Positions 1 to 6,572 of a stretch of DNA of 45,275 nt are shown here, piece after piece. Both the position numbers and the translations under genes were made by a program. Every line of letters starts with the position of its first letter. Within the stretch, counting starts at the first letter, position 1. Origin of the DNA: RGIG3009 sp045596745 (lineage in GTDB: Bacteria > Bacillota > Clostridia > Oscillospirales > Acutalibacteraceae); assembly GCA_045596745.1 (NCBI GenBank), contig JAZODA010000039.1, positions 1 to 45,275 of the forward strand. Reading direction: 5' to 3'. Under the pieces are notes generated by a model. The model was not told the origin of the DNA, did not search any database, and saw nothing but the letters and a program-made list of their open reading frames with translations.

Positions 1-142
1 TATCAATATATAAATCGGGATGCGCACTTGCCAGCCGCTTATTCCTGAAATCATCAGGAATCACATGGAAGTCCACACACCCACAGAGGAAAACAGCAAG
101 AAAAATACATATAAAACATTTATAACAGATGTCTTTCATCAT
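1..142 (-). CDS. Partial putative lipoprotein, 3' end off the window
   Basis: An open frame of 47 codons runs from an ATG at 142 off the left edge without a stop. The N terminus has a short basic/polar start, a hydrophobic stretch (about residues 9-19) and a lipobox-like LCGC with Cys22 as the candidate lipidated residue, which suggests an exported lipoprotein. The visible mature part (VDFHVIPDDF...) is too short to assign a family. No good ribosome site precedes the ATG, and the REP-like half-element at 153-170 lies directly upstream, so the original control region may have been disturbed. It could also be a chance frame. Confidence 0.45.
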   Translation of the reverse strand, partial: MMKDICYKCFICIFLAVFLCGCVDFHVIPDDFRNKRLASAHPDLYID

Positions 143-152
143 GATACCACGT

Positions 153-170
153 GGGGACGGTTCTCTTGTG
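153..170. repeat. REP-like half-element with GGGGACGGTTCT core
   Basis: The sequence GGGGACGGTTCTCTTGTG is an imperfect inverted copy of the core of the palindromic element at 337-376 (AGAACCGTCCCC). This core resembles the short sequences that accompany REP-associated (IS200-like) tyrosine transposases in many Clostridia. No transposase gene is present in the window, so these would be non-autonomous copies. Confidence 0.5.
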
Positions 171-282
171 TTATTTAAATTTTCGTACAACATTGAACCC
201 CACCCCTGTCAATCGACTTAATTGTCGTATAGAAATGCGTACTCACAATTTCATTATATACTCCCTCGGCGCAGGTGTCAAG

Positions 283-317
283 AAACGGAAAACGGCAGGC
301 GATTACCGCCTGCCGTT
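283..317 (-). terminator. Terminator of the membrane protein gene at 322-1011
   Basis: Eleven-base stem (291-301 with 307-317) and a five-base loop, followed on the minus strand by a broken T-tract (TTTTCCGTTTC). It lies just past the stop codon of the upstream minus-strand gene. Confidence 0.6.
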
Positions 318-321
318 CGTG

Positions 322-1011
322 TTATTGTGCCAAATTAGGAGACAACAGAACCGTCCCCATGTCTCTCTTGTCTCCTCGACATGAGGTAGCAAACTCCTTC
401 GGCGAAATGTCAAACCGATTCAAAAAACGGTCGAATTCATCGGCGTGCGCTCCCCCACCGTCAAACATACCTATCGCCACAAAAATCAATCGTTGTTCCT
501 CGTCTGAATATAAAATCTTCCCCACTTCCGCCGTCTCAAGGAAAAAATCATCGCCGTATTTATCATCCCATGATACCTTGCAAATCTCGTACTCGTGTGA
601 AATTGTATACTCGAAGAAGGATTGATCATAGACAAAAATATTGCTTTTCGTTTTGTCCACCACAGAGGAAACAAACAATTGGTATTCCTCTTTATCCTCG
701 AGTACAAACTCCAAATACACTTCATAAGCGTAGGTATCTCCTTTTTTGGCCTTGTAATGATACTCTACACTGGAAAAAGAATTCTTTATTTCGGTCGGAA
801 AAAAGGACTGAACAAACGCCTTGGGCGTTTCATTATTGTAGTTTCCTACAATGTTGAGATAATCATCTACATCGTTAGTTTCATAAACCTTTTCACCCAA
901 AAGTGAACGAAAAAGCATAGTAGGTAAAACAATAACAACAGCAATAACGAGTAGGATAATCAAAATGCATAAGCCAATATTTTTCCCTGCTGCGTATTTT
1001 ACACTGCCCAC
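322..1011 (-). CDS. Membrane-anchored protein of unknown function
   Basis: I do not recognise a family. The preferred start is the GTG at 1011, eight bases after a strong AAAGGGGG; an upstream GTG at 1038 in the same frame has no ribosome site. This gives 229 residues. One hydrophobic segment (about residues 9-36, rich in I, L and V) is followed by a polar, acidic, Phe/Tyr-rich domain of some 190 residues, so the protein is probably a single-pass membrane protein with an extracytoplasmic domain. The last 17 codons overlap the palindromic repeat at 337-376, so the present C terminus (MGTVLLSPNLAQ) is probably encoded by inserted repeat sequence and may not be ancestral. It has its own promoter at 1077-1105 and terminator at 283-317. 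Confidence 0.7.
   Translation of the reverse strand: MGSVKYAAGKNIGLCILIILLVIAVVIVLPTMLFRSLLGEKVYETNDVDDYLNIVGNYNNETPKAFVQSFFPTEIKNSFSSVEYHYKAKKGDTYAYEVYLEFVLEDKEEYQLFVSSVVDKTKSNIFVYDQSFFEYTISHEYEICKVSWDDKYGDDFFLETAEVGKILYSDEEQRLIFVAIGMFDGGGAHADEFDRFLNRFDISPKEFATSCRGDKRDMGTVLLSPNLAQ
337..376. repeat. Palindromic REP-like element (GAACCGTCCCC core)
   Basis: Nine-base perfect outer arms (AGGAGACAA at 337-345, TTGTCTCCT at 368-376) enclose the core CAGAACCGTCCCC. The form matches the REP-type palindromes mobilised by IS200-like tyrosine transposases. It lies inside the 3' end of the gene at 322-1011. Confidence 0.6.
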
Positions 1012-1076
1012 AATTATCGCCCCCTTTTTTTCTTCCACTCAGTAATACGCTTGATCCCGTGTCTTTTTACATTCTA

Positions 1077-1105
1077 ATTATACCAATAAGCCCAAGGCTT
1101 GGCAA
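1077..1105 (-). promoter_or_regulatory. Promoter of the membrane protein gene
   Basis: On the minus strand: TTGCCA (-35, 1105-1100), 17-base spacer, TATAAT (-10, 1082-1077) preceded by TGG, an extended -10 form. It lies about 65 bases upstream of the chosen GTG. Confidence 0.75.
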
Positions 1106-1156
1106 GATATTTTAATACACCCATACGGATAAGCCGGAAAACGCCTTGCGTTAAAA

Positions 1157-1190
1157 GAAAAAGCACTGCGCTGTCGCGCAGTGCTTTTTT
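1157..1190 (-). terminator. Terminator of the eda-kdgK operon
   Basis: Nine-base GC-rich stem (1163-1171 with 1176-1184), loop TGTC, T-runs on both sides. It follows the kdgK stop codon on the minus strand and could also work on the plus strand. Confidence 0.85.
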
Positions 1191-1202
1191 GAAAATCTCA
1201 GC

Positions 1203-2225
1203 TTATCGCTGCACACGACCGGAGCCGTCGCCGCCCGCGAGCTTCTCCACTTCGGAGACACCAACGCGGTTGTAGTCGCCCTCGATGGAGTGCTTCAGTG
1301 CCGAAGCGGCCACCGCAAACTCAATGGCTTCCTGCGTGGACTTGCCGTTGAGCAGTGCGTAAATCAGACCGCCGCCGAAGGAGTCGCCGCCGCCCACGCG
1401 GTCGACGATGTGCAGGTGGTAGGACTTGGAGAAGCAGTAGTTCTCACCGTCGTACAGCATACCCGCCCAATCGTTGTCATTGGCGGAGATGGAAGAACGA
1501 AGCGTGATCGCAACCTTCTCGAAGCCAAACTTGTCAGCGAGCTGCTTCGCCACCGACTTGTAGCCTTCGTGGTTCAGCTTGCCACCGTAGATATCCGTAT
1601 CCTCTGCCTCAATGCCGAACACGTCCTTCGCATCCTCTTCGTTGGAGATGCAGACGTCGACATACTGGCACAGGTCGGTCATCGCCGCACGCGCCTCGTC
1701 ACGCGTCCACAGCTTGCCGCGATAGTTCAGGTCGCAGGAAATCTTCACGCCGCGCGCTTTCGCCGCTTTGCAAGCCTGACGGCAGATTTCCACCAGGTTG
1801 GCACCCAGTGCCGGAGTGATACCGGTGAAGTGGAACCAATCGGCACCCTCGAAGATGGCATCCCAATCAAAATCCTCGGGAGCGGCCATCTGGATAGCGG
1901 AGTAAGCACGGTCATAGATGCAGACCGAGCCGCGCTGAGAAGCGCCCTTTTCCAGATAGTAGATACCCACGCGCTCGCCGCCGCGAACCACCTTGGAGGT
2001 GTCCACGCCGAAGGCGCGCAGCGAGTTGACAGCCGCCTGACCAATCGCGTGCTTCGGCAGCTTGGTCACGTACACACTGTCCATACCGTAGTTCGCCAGC
2101 GACACAGCCACGTTGGCTTCGCCGCCGCCGAAGGTAGCCTGCATCTGATCGTTCTGGAAGAAACGATAATAGCCGTTGGGAGCAAGGCGGAGCATCAGCT
2201 CGCCAAAGGTAACAATCTTTGCCAT
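1203..2225 (-). CDS. kdgK: 2-keto-3-deoxygluconate kinase (PfkB family)
   Basis: Predicted to phosphorylate 2-keto-3-deoxygluconate to KDPG with ATP in the cytoplasm, feeding the aldolase encoded upstream. The 340-residue protein is the usual length for the family. It shows the N-terminal GGGEANVAVSLA substrate loop (about residues 33-44) and the C-terminal anion-hole motif VGGGDSFGGG with the catalytic base Asp281. The RFFQN segment near the N terminus is typical of KDG kinases. The ATG at 2225 follows a strong GAAGGAGGA. It starts 18 bases after the eda stop, so the two genes form an operon. No uronate isomerase, dehydratase or transporter is nearby, so the source of KDG (pectin, alginate, glucuronides or gluconate) cannot be told from the window. 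Confidence 0.9.
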   Translation of the reverse strand: MAKIVTFGELMLRLAPNGYYRFFQNDQMQATFGGGEANVAVSLANYGMDSVYVTKLPKHAIGQAAVNSLRAFGVDTSKVVRGGERVGIYYLEKGASQRGSVCIYDRAYSAIQMAAPEDFDWDAIFEGADWFHFTGITPALGANLVEICRQACKAAKARGVKISCDLNYRGKLWTRDEARAAMTDLCQYVDVCISNEEDAKDVFGIEAEDTDIYGGKLNHEGYKSVAKQLADKFGFEKVAITLRSSISANDNDWAGMLYDGENYCFSKSYHLHIVDRVGGGDSFGGGLIYALLNGKSTQEAIEFAVAASALKHSIEGDYNRVGVSEVEKLAGGDGSGRVQR

Positions 2226-2243
2226 GATGTAGTCCTCCTTCTG

Positions 2244-3206
2244 TTATGCCTGCACCAGATGCACGGCGAAGCCGCCGATTTCATCCTGCAGATAAATTGC
2301 TTTCAGGTTGCCCTTTGCATCGGTCTTTGCGGATTCGGGGTTCATCTTGACACCCTTGGATTCCAGATAGCGAACCGCACGGTTGATGAACTTGGTGCGG
2401 ATGGCGATGTGGCCCTTGGCACCGTAGCCGGGGGTCTTCATAACCTCGATGATGCTGTTGACGAAAGTGGAGCTGTTGCCCTCTTTCTTGGTCATATCAA
2501 ACAGGGTGCTGAACGCATCGGCAATGCCGCCGGCTTCCGCCGCATCGGCCGCGTTGATGCCAACGTGTGCCAGCTCGAAGCCGAGCATGGTGTTGACCGC
2601 TTCGCGGGTCAGGCGCTCGATTTCGTCGAACTTCCCGTCGTTGATGAGATCCGCCGTCACCATCCAGCTGCCGCCGCAAGCGAGAATCTTGCCGAAGGAC
2701 AGATACTCGTTGAGGTTCTTGGCGCTGATGCCGCCGGTGGGCATAAACTTCAGCTTGCCGTAGGGAGCGGACATCGCCTTGATCATCGGCAGACCGCCGG
2801 CCGCTTCTGCGGGGAAGAACTTGACAACTTCCAGACCGAAGGACAGCGCCACTTCGACCTCACCGGGCGTGCAGACGCCGGGGGTAATCGGATAGCCCTT
2901 TTCCACGCAGTGGCGAACCACGTCGGGATTGAGACCGGGGCTGACGATAAACTTCGCGCCTGCCGCAACAGCCTCATCCGCCTGAGCGGGGGTCAGCACC
3001 GTACCGGCACCGACGAGCATCTCCGGGAAAGCATCGCTCATTGCCTTGATGGCAGCAGCAGCCGCGTCCGTACGGAACGTAACCTCCGCGCACGGCAGAC
3101 CGCCGTTAATCAGAGCGCGAGCCAGCGGCACCGCATCCTCAGCACGATCGATCTTAACAACCGGCACGATACCGATAGCTTCGATCTTTTTCAACACTTC
3201 ATGCAT
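2244..3206 (-). CDS. eda: KDPG/KHG aldolase with C-terminal VOC-like domain
   Basis: Residues 1 to about 205 are a class I 2-keto-3-deoxy-6-phosphogluconate / 4-hydroxy-2-oxoglutarate aldolase that splits KDPG to pyruvate and glyceraldehyde 3-phosphate. Visible are EVTFRT (Glu41, Arg45), GAGTVLT, SPGLNPD and the Schiff-base lysine in KFFPAE (Lys129). Canonical Eda ends there; this protein continues for about 110 residues. The extension starts FELAHVGIN and contains GHIAI, ESKGVKM and GGFAVHLV, the beta-alpha-beta-beta-beta pattern of a glyoxalase/VOC half-barrel pair. Candidate metal ligands are His214, the Glu of IIEV, the His of GHIAI and the His of AVHLV. The ATG at 3206 sits eight bases after AAGGG; a GTG at 3215 is the less likely start. 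First gene of the eda-kdgK operon. Confidence 0.9.
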   Translation of the reverse strand: MHEVLKKIEAIGIVPVVKIDRAEDAVPLARALINGGLPCAEVTFRTDAAAAAIKAMSDAFPEMLVGAGTVLTPAQADEAVAAGAKFIVSPGLNPDVVRHCVEKGYPITPGVCTPGEVEVALSFGLEVVKFFPAEAAGGLPMIKAMSAPYGKLKFMPTGGISAKNLNEYLSFGKILACGGSWMVTADLINDGKFDEIERLTREAVNTMLGFELAHVGINAADAAEAGGIADAFSTLFDMTKKEGNSSTFVNSIIEVMKTPGYGAKGHIAIRTKFINRAVRYLESKGVKMNPESAKTDAKGNLKAIYLQDEIGGFAVHLVQA

Positions 3207-3266
3207 ACATTTCACCCTTTTTCTTAGTTTTCAAAGCCGAAAAACAACCGTTTTTCCTCAGTATCC

Positions 3267-3294
3267 ATTGTACCGCATTTTGGCGGAAAGTCAA
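3267..3294 (-). promoter_or_regulatory. Promoter of eda-kdgK
   Basis: Minus strand TTGACT (3294-3289), 16-base spacer, TACAAT (3272-3267), about 60 bases before the eda start. It diverges from the yebC promoter. Confidence 0.75.
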
Positions 3295-3319
3295 GAGGTG
3301 CGGAGTGAGAAATACCCCC

Positions 3320-3348
3320 TTGCACACTAAAAACATTTGTGATATACT
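3320..3348 (+). promoter_or_regulatory. Promoter of yebC
   Basis: TTGCAC, 17-base spacer, TATACT, about 35 bases before the ATG and its AAGGAAGGG ribosome site. Confidence 0.65.
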
Positions 3349-3382
3349 TTAGCATGTATTTTAAGGAAGGGAAGTCATATCC

Positions 3383-4117
3383 ATGTCCGGACATTCCAAG
3401 TGGAACAATATTAAACGCAAGAAGGAAAAGACCGACGGTCAGAAAGCGAAAATTTTCACCAAGATGGGTCGTGAAATCGCGGTGGCGGTTAAAGAGGGCG
3501 GCAGCGCCGACCCCGCCTCCAACTCCAAGCTGAAGGATGCCATCGCCAAGGCGAAGGCGAACAACGTGCCGAACGACAACATCGACCGTATCATTAAGAA
3601 AGCCGCCGGCGAAGGCAACGCCGACAACTACGATGCGCTGCAGTACGAAGGCTACGGCCCCTGCGGTATCGCCGTTATCGTGGAAACCCTGACCGATAAC
3701 CGTAACCGTACCGCCGCGGATGTGCGCCACTACTTCGATAAGTTTGGCGGCAACCTCGGTCAGAGTGGCTGCGTCAGCTTTATGTTTAACCGCAAAGGTG
3801 TTCTCGTTATCGAAGCTGAGGGCCTCGACGAGGACAAGGTGATGGAGGATGCGCTGGAAGCCGGTGCCGCCGACTTCGCCGCCGACGAGGACGTGTTCGA
3901 AATCACCACCGAGCCGGACGATTTCTCCGCTGTGCGTGAGGATCTCGAAGCCAAGGGCTACACCTTCGTTTCCGCCGAAGTGGAAATGGTGCCCGACGTC
4001 TACACCAGCATCCCCGACGAGGATTCCATCATCAAGATGGAAAAGCTGCTCGACGCGCTGGAGGACAACGACGACGTGCAGAATGTCTGGCACAACTGGG
4101 AGCGTCCCGAAGAATAA
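3383..4117 (+). CDS. yebC: YebC/PmpR family protein
   Basis: The 244-residue protein begins with the hallmark SGHSKWNNIKRKK and matches the family in length and throughout: a helical N-terminal domain (FTKMGREIAVAVKEGG, then NVPNDNIDRIIKKAAGE), followed by the acidic two-domain region (EGYGPCGIAVIVETLTDN; GGNLGQSGCVSFMFN). Family members are described as DNA-binding regulators, and more recently as translation factors acting on proline-rich stalls; the sequence does not decide between these roles. It has its own promoter and a terminator right after the stop, so it is a single-gene unit. Confidence 0.95.
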   Translation: MSGHSKWNNIKRKKEKTDGQKAKIFTKMGREIAVAVKEGGSADPASNSKLKDAIAKAKANNVPNDNIDRIIKKAAGEGNADNYDALQYEGYGPCGIAVIVETLTDNRNRTAADVRHYFDKFGGNLGQSGCVSFMFNRKGVLVIEAEGLDEDKVMEDALEAGAADFAADEDVFEITTEPDDFSAVREDLEAKGYTFVSAEVEMVPDVYTSIPDEDSIIKMEKLLDALEDNDDVQNVWHNWERPEE

Positions 4118-4126
4118 TCGCAGCAC

Positions 4127-4155
4127 AAAAAGCAGGGCTTCCGCCCTGCTTTTTA
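4127..4155 (+). terminator. Terminator of yebC
   Basis: Seven-base stem GCAGGGC/GCCCTGC with loop TTCC, followed by TTTTTATT, ten bases after the stop codon. An A-run on the other side could make it bidirectional. Confidence 0.85.
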
Positions 4156-4183
4156 TTGACTTGTCCGGGTTTTGCGTTATAAT
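4156..4183 (+). promoter_or_regulatory. Promoter of the C39-like peptidase gene
   Basis: TTGACT, 16-base spacer, perfect TATAAT at 4178-4183. It starts in the T-tract of the yebC terminator, a very compact arrangement. Confidence 0.8.
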
Positions 4184-4218
4184 GGAAGTGAACTTTTAAA
4201 AGGAAAGGAACGATACCT

Positions 4219-4800
4219 TTGCTGCACATCAACCAACGTATGTATCCGCAGATGCGGTACGATCACGATACCAAAAACGGCCCCCGCCCGCTGGAGCGCG
4301 CCAGCATTGCCTCGTCGGGCTGCGGCATCTGCAGCACCTGTATGGTGGTGGAGCACATCACCACCGAGTCCTTTTCGCTGGAGGAATGCATTCAGATGTC
4401 GTACGACAGCGGTGCCAACCAAAACGTCGGCACAGACATTCACGTCCTCGGCCCGGCGGTGGCAGAGCGTTTCGGCCTGACGTTCGAAAAAACGCGCGAC
4501 CCTGAAAAGCTCATCGCCTGCCTGCAGCGCGGTGGTGAAGCGGTGGTCAACGTCGGCGGTGATACCGACGGCGAGATCGGCCTTTTCACCCGTAGCGGTC
4601 ACTATATCGTGGCAGTCTCCTACGCCGACGGCGAATTCTGCCTTATGGATCCCGGCGGAGATGAAAGCAAGTTTGATATCGAAGGCCGCGCCGGAAAGGT
4701 TCGCGTCAACGGTCACTTCATCTACTGCCCGATCGACACGCTTCTCAAGGAATCCATCGACAAGCGAGAGCATCCGTTCTACCTGTTCAACCGCAAATAA
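4219..4800 (+). CDS. C39-like (papain-fold) cysteine peptidase homologue
   Basis: A 193-residue protein starting at TTG (4219), nine bases after AGGAAAGGA. It resembles the Peptidase_C39-like group: an N-terminal YPQMRYDHD segment that could supply the oxyanion Gln, a SSGCGICSTCMVV motif matching the usual GCGPTSxAMV with Cys in the nucleophile place, a GHYIVAV motif for the catalytic His and a DPGGDE segment for the Asp. The usual Pro-Thr after GCG is Ile-Cys here. There is no signal peptide or membrane segment, so it seems cytoplasmic, unlike many secreted members. The substrate is unknown; a peptidase, amidase or transglutaminase-like role is possible. It has its own promoter and shares a bidirectional terminator with the AraC gene. 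Confidence 0.7.
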   Translation: MLHINQRMYPQMRYDHDTKNGPRPLERASIASSGCGICSTCMVVEHITTESFSLEECIQMSYDSGANQNVGTDIHVLGPAVAERFGLTFEKTRDPEKLIACLQRGGEAVVNVGGDTDGEIGLFTRSGHYIVAVSYADGEFCLMDPGGDESKFDIEGRAGKVRVNGHFIYCPIDTLLKESIDKREHPFYLFNRK

Positions 4801-4806
4801 GAAAAC

Positions 4807-4838
4807 GCCCCGAAGCGATACGCTTCGGGGCATTTTTT
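4807..4838. terminator. Bidirectional terminator between converging genes
   Basis: Eleven-base stem (4807-4817 with 4821-4831), three-base loop, T6 on the plus side. It separates the C39-like gene (plus) from the AraC gene (minus) and touches the AraC stop codon. Confidence 0.9.
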
Positions 4839-5724
4839 ATGACAGAATCGACTGCTTGTACTCCGTGGGGGTCATATTGGTAAACGACTTGAAGCACTTG
4901 GAAAAATACTGCGGACTGTCAAACTGAAGCAAATCGGCTATCTGCGTCATATTGTACCGCCCTTCGCGGATAAGCCGCCGCGCCTCTTTGACTTTCAGCG
5001 AGTTGTAGTAATGGATGATGCCGCTCTCGCGGTATTTGGCGAACTGCTGCTTTACCGTGCTCTCGCTCTTGCCCAGCGCATCGGCAACCTCCTGGATAGT
5101 GACACGACCGTACACGTGAGCCTTGAGGAAGTCCAGAATCTCCTTGACCGTATGCGGCGTGTCCACGCCGTCAATCACATCCACCTGACGCATCGCTTTG
5201 GTCAGGGTGTTGGTGCTGCGCTGCAGCTTAATCAAGAAAATCTCGAGCAGGTTTTTGGTCATCTGGCTGCTGCCGAACGGCGCGTTGTCGCGCTTTTCCA
5301 GCTGCTGCAGCAAGGGGTTGGTCTCGTCCGCTAAGCGGAAGCAGGAAAGTCCTTCCTCAAACAGCATCGAAAGCAGCCGCTTCTCCTCCGCGTTCAAGCG
5401 GAAAATCTTTCCCTCGAAATGCTTCATCGCGCGGCTTTTGCACTCGAACGTCAAAATGCTGACGTTGGGAGAAATGCTGTTATCGCCCGACAGGTTGTGA
5501 AATTCATTCGGCTTGTGGAACGTCATTTCACCGCTTTTGAGGATGAAGCGCTTGGTGTCCGCCGTGCAAATCATCTCACCCTTGTCGATGTACACCATTT
5601 CCCAGAAATCGTGCTTCTCGCCCTCGTAATAGAAGTTCTTGGAAAACTCCATATAAAAGACCGTAATAATTTTTTCGACATTCAATACCGGGTCAAAGCT
5701 CATTTTGGTATAATTATCTCCCAC
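4837..5724 (-). CDS. AraC family transcriptional regulator
   Basis: A 295-residue regulator. The N-terminal part (about 10-110) looks like a sugar-sensing cupin, with HDFWEMVYIDKGE and FHKPNEFHNLSG. The C-terminal 100 residues hold two helix-turn-helix motifs (VTIQEVADALGKSESTVKQQF and MTQIADLLQFDSPQYFSKCF) and the AraC signature ending TPTEYKQ. I place the start at GTG 5724, seven bases after AAGGGGG; an ATG at 5778 in frame lies within the gene's own promoter (5755-5783) and lacks a ribosome site. The gene is divergent from, and about 110 bases from, the four-gene carbohydrate operon at 5832-9327, so it is the obvious candidate regulator of it, responding to a sugar or sugar phosphate. Confidence 0.9.
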   Translation of the reverse strand: MGDNYTKMSFDPVLNVEKIITVFYMEFSKNFYYEGEKHDFWEMVYIDKGEMICTADTKRFILKSGEMTFHKPNEFHNLSGDNSISPNVSILTFECKSRAMKHFEGKIFRLNAEEKRLLSMLFEEGLSCFRLADETNPLLQQLEKRDNAPFGSSQMTKNLLEIFLIKLQRSTNTLTKAMRQVDVIDGVDTPHTVKEILDFLKAHVYGRVTIQEVADALGKSESTVKQQFAKYRESGIIHYYNSLKVKEARRLIREGRYNMTQIADLLQFDSPQYFSKCFKSFTNMTPTEYKQSILS

Positions 5725-5754
5725 AAAGCCGCCCCCTTGTCTTATTTTATTAAT

Positions 5755-5783
5755 ATCATACCTGATTTTGTACTCCATTGCAA
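5755..5783 (-). promoter_or_regulatory. Promoter of the AraC gene
   Basis: Minus strand TTGCAA (5783-5778), 17-base spacer, TATGAT (5760-5755). This supports the GTG start at 5724, because the ATG at 5778 would lie inside the promoter. Confidence 0.7.
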
Positions 5784-5791
5784 GAAAAAGT

Positions 5792-5800
5792 TGGTATAAT
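5792..5800 (+). promoter_or_regulatory. Extended -10 promoter of the amino-sugar operon
   Basis: TGGTATAAT at 5792-5800 is a perfect -10 with the extended TGN element. No good -35 is found at the expected distance, as is common for activator-dependent promoters. It lies back-to-back with the AraC promoter, with only 11 bases between 5783 and 5795. Confidence 0.6.
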
Positions 5801-5831
5801 AGTAATTGGAAATATTAGGAGGTGCTGTATT

Positions 5832-6539
5832 ATGTACACTGTATTGGCCATTTCCTGTCATCCGGACGATATGGAAATCGCGTGTGCCGGCACGCTGCTG
5901 AAGTGTAAGGAGCGCGGTGACCGTGTGGTCATTTGCCATCTTTCCAGCGGCAACCAGGGTCACGAGATTATCATGCCGGACGAACTCACCGCTATGCGTG
6001 CCAAGGAAGCGCAAAAGAGCTGTGCGCTTGCCGGCTTCGAGTGGATGTACGGCGGATTCGACGATCTGGAAATCTACGATAACAACAAAGAAGCCCGTGA
6101 TAAGGTGGTGGATATCATCCGCAAGGTGGACCCCGACTTTATCATCACGCACTCCCCCGACGATTATATGCCTGACCACACGGCGGTCTCCCGTCTCGTG
6201 TTTGACGCCTGCTTCACCGCCACCCTGCCGCACTACCAGACGGCGGTGGACGGCCGCGCTCGTATGGTGCCTGTGTACTATATGGACACGCTCGCCGGTG
6301 TCAACTTCAACCCCACCGAATACGTGGATGTGACCGAGTATATCGACAAGAAGCTCGAAATGCTCAACTGCCACGAGTCGCAGATTGTGTGGATGCGCGA
6401 TCACGACATCTTCCCCTTGCCCGATATGGTCAAGACCTGCTGCCGCTACAGAGGCTTCCAGTGCGGCGCGGATTATGCCGAAGGCTTCCGCCAGTGCCAG
6501 GTCTATCTTAAAGGTACAACCAAACGGCTGCTGCCGTAA
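5832..6539 (+). CDS. PIG-L (LmbE-like) family zinc N-deacetylase
   Basis: A 235-residue protein with the family's zinc-binding HPDD motif (His10-Pro-Asp-Asp13) and the second site PDHTAV (His116). The family removes acetyl groups from N-acetylglucosaminyl or related groups in compounds such as GlcNAc-phosphatidylinositol, mycothiol and bacillithiol precursors, and diacetylchitobiose. There is no signal peptide, so it acts in the cytoplasm. It is the first gene of an operon whose next members are NagB-like, PfkB and class II aldolase, which suggests it removes acetate from an N-acetylated sugar in place of a NagA-type enzyme. The ATG at 5832 follows TAGGAGGTG; an upstream in-frame ATG at 5778 is too early, lying ahead of the promoter. 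Confidence 0.88.
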   Translation: MYTVLAISCHPDDMEIACAGTLLKCKERGDRVVICHLSSGNQGHEIIMPDELTAMRAKEAQKSCALAGFEWMYGGFDDLEIYDNNKEARDKVVDIIRKVDPDFIITHSPDDYMPDHTAVSRLVFDACFTATLPHYQTAVDGRARMVPVYYMDTLAGVNFNPTEYVDVTEYIDKKLEMLNCHESQIVWMRDHDIFPLPDMVKTCCRYRGFQCGADYAEGFRQCQVYLKGTTKRLLP

Positions 6540-6572
6540 GAAATTACATACTGCAAAAAGGAGAGAAAAACT

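Noticed and set aside
1290..3227. Plus-strand open frame of 645 codons
   Set aside because: Antisense to kdgK and eda; no recognisable protein.
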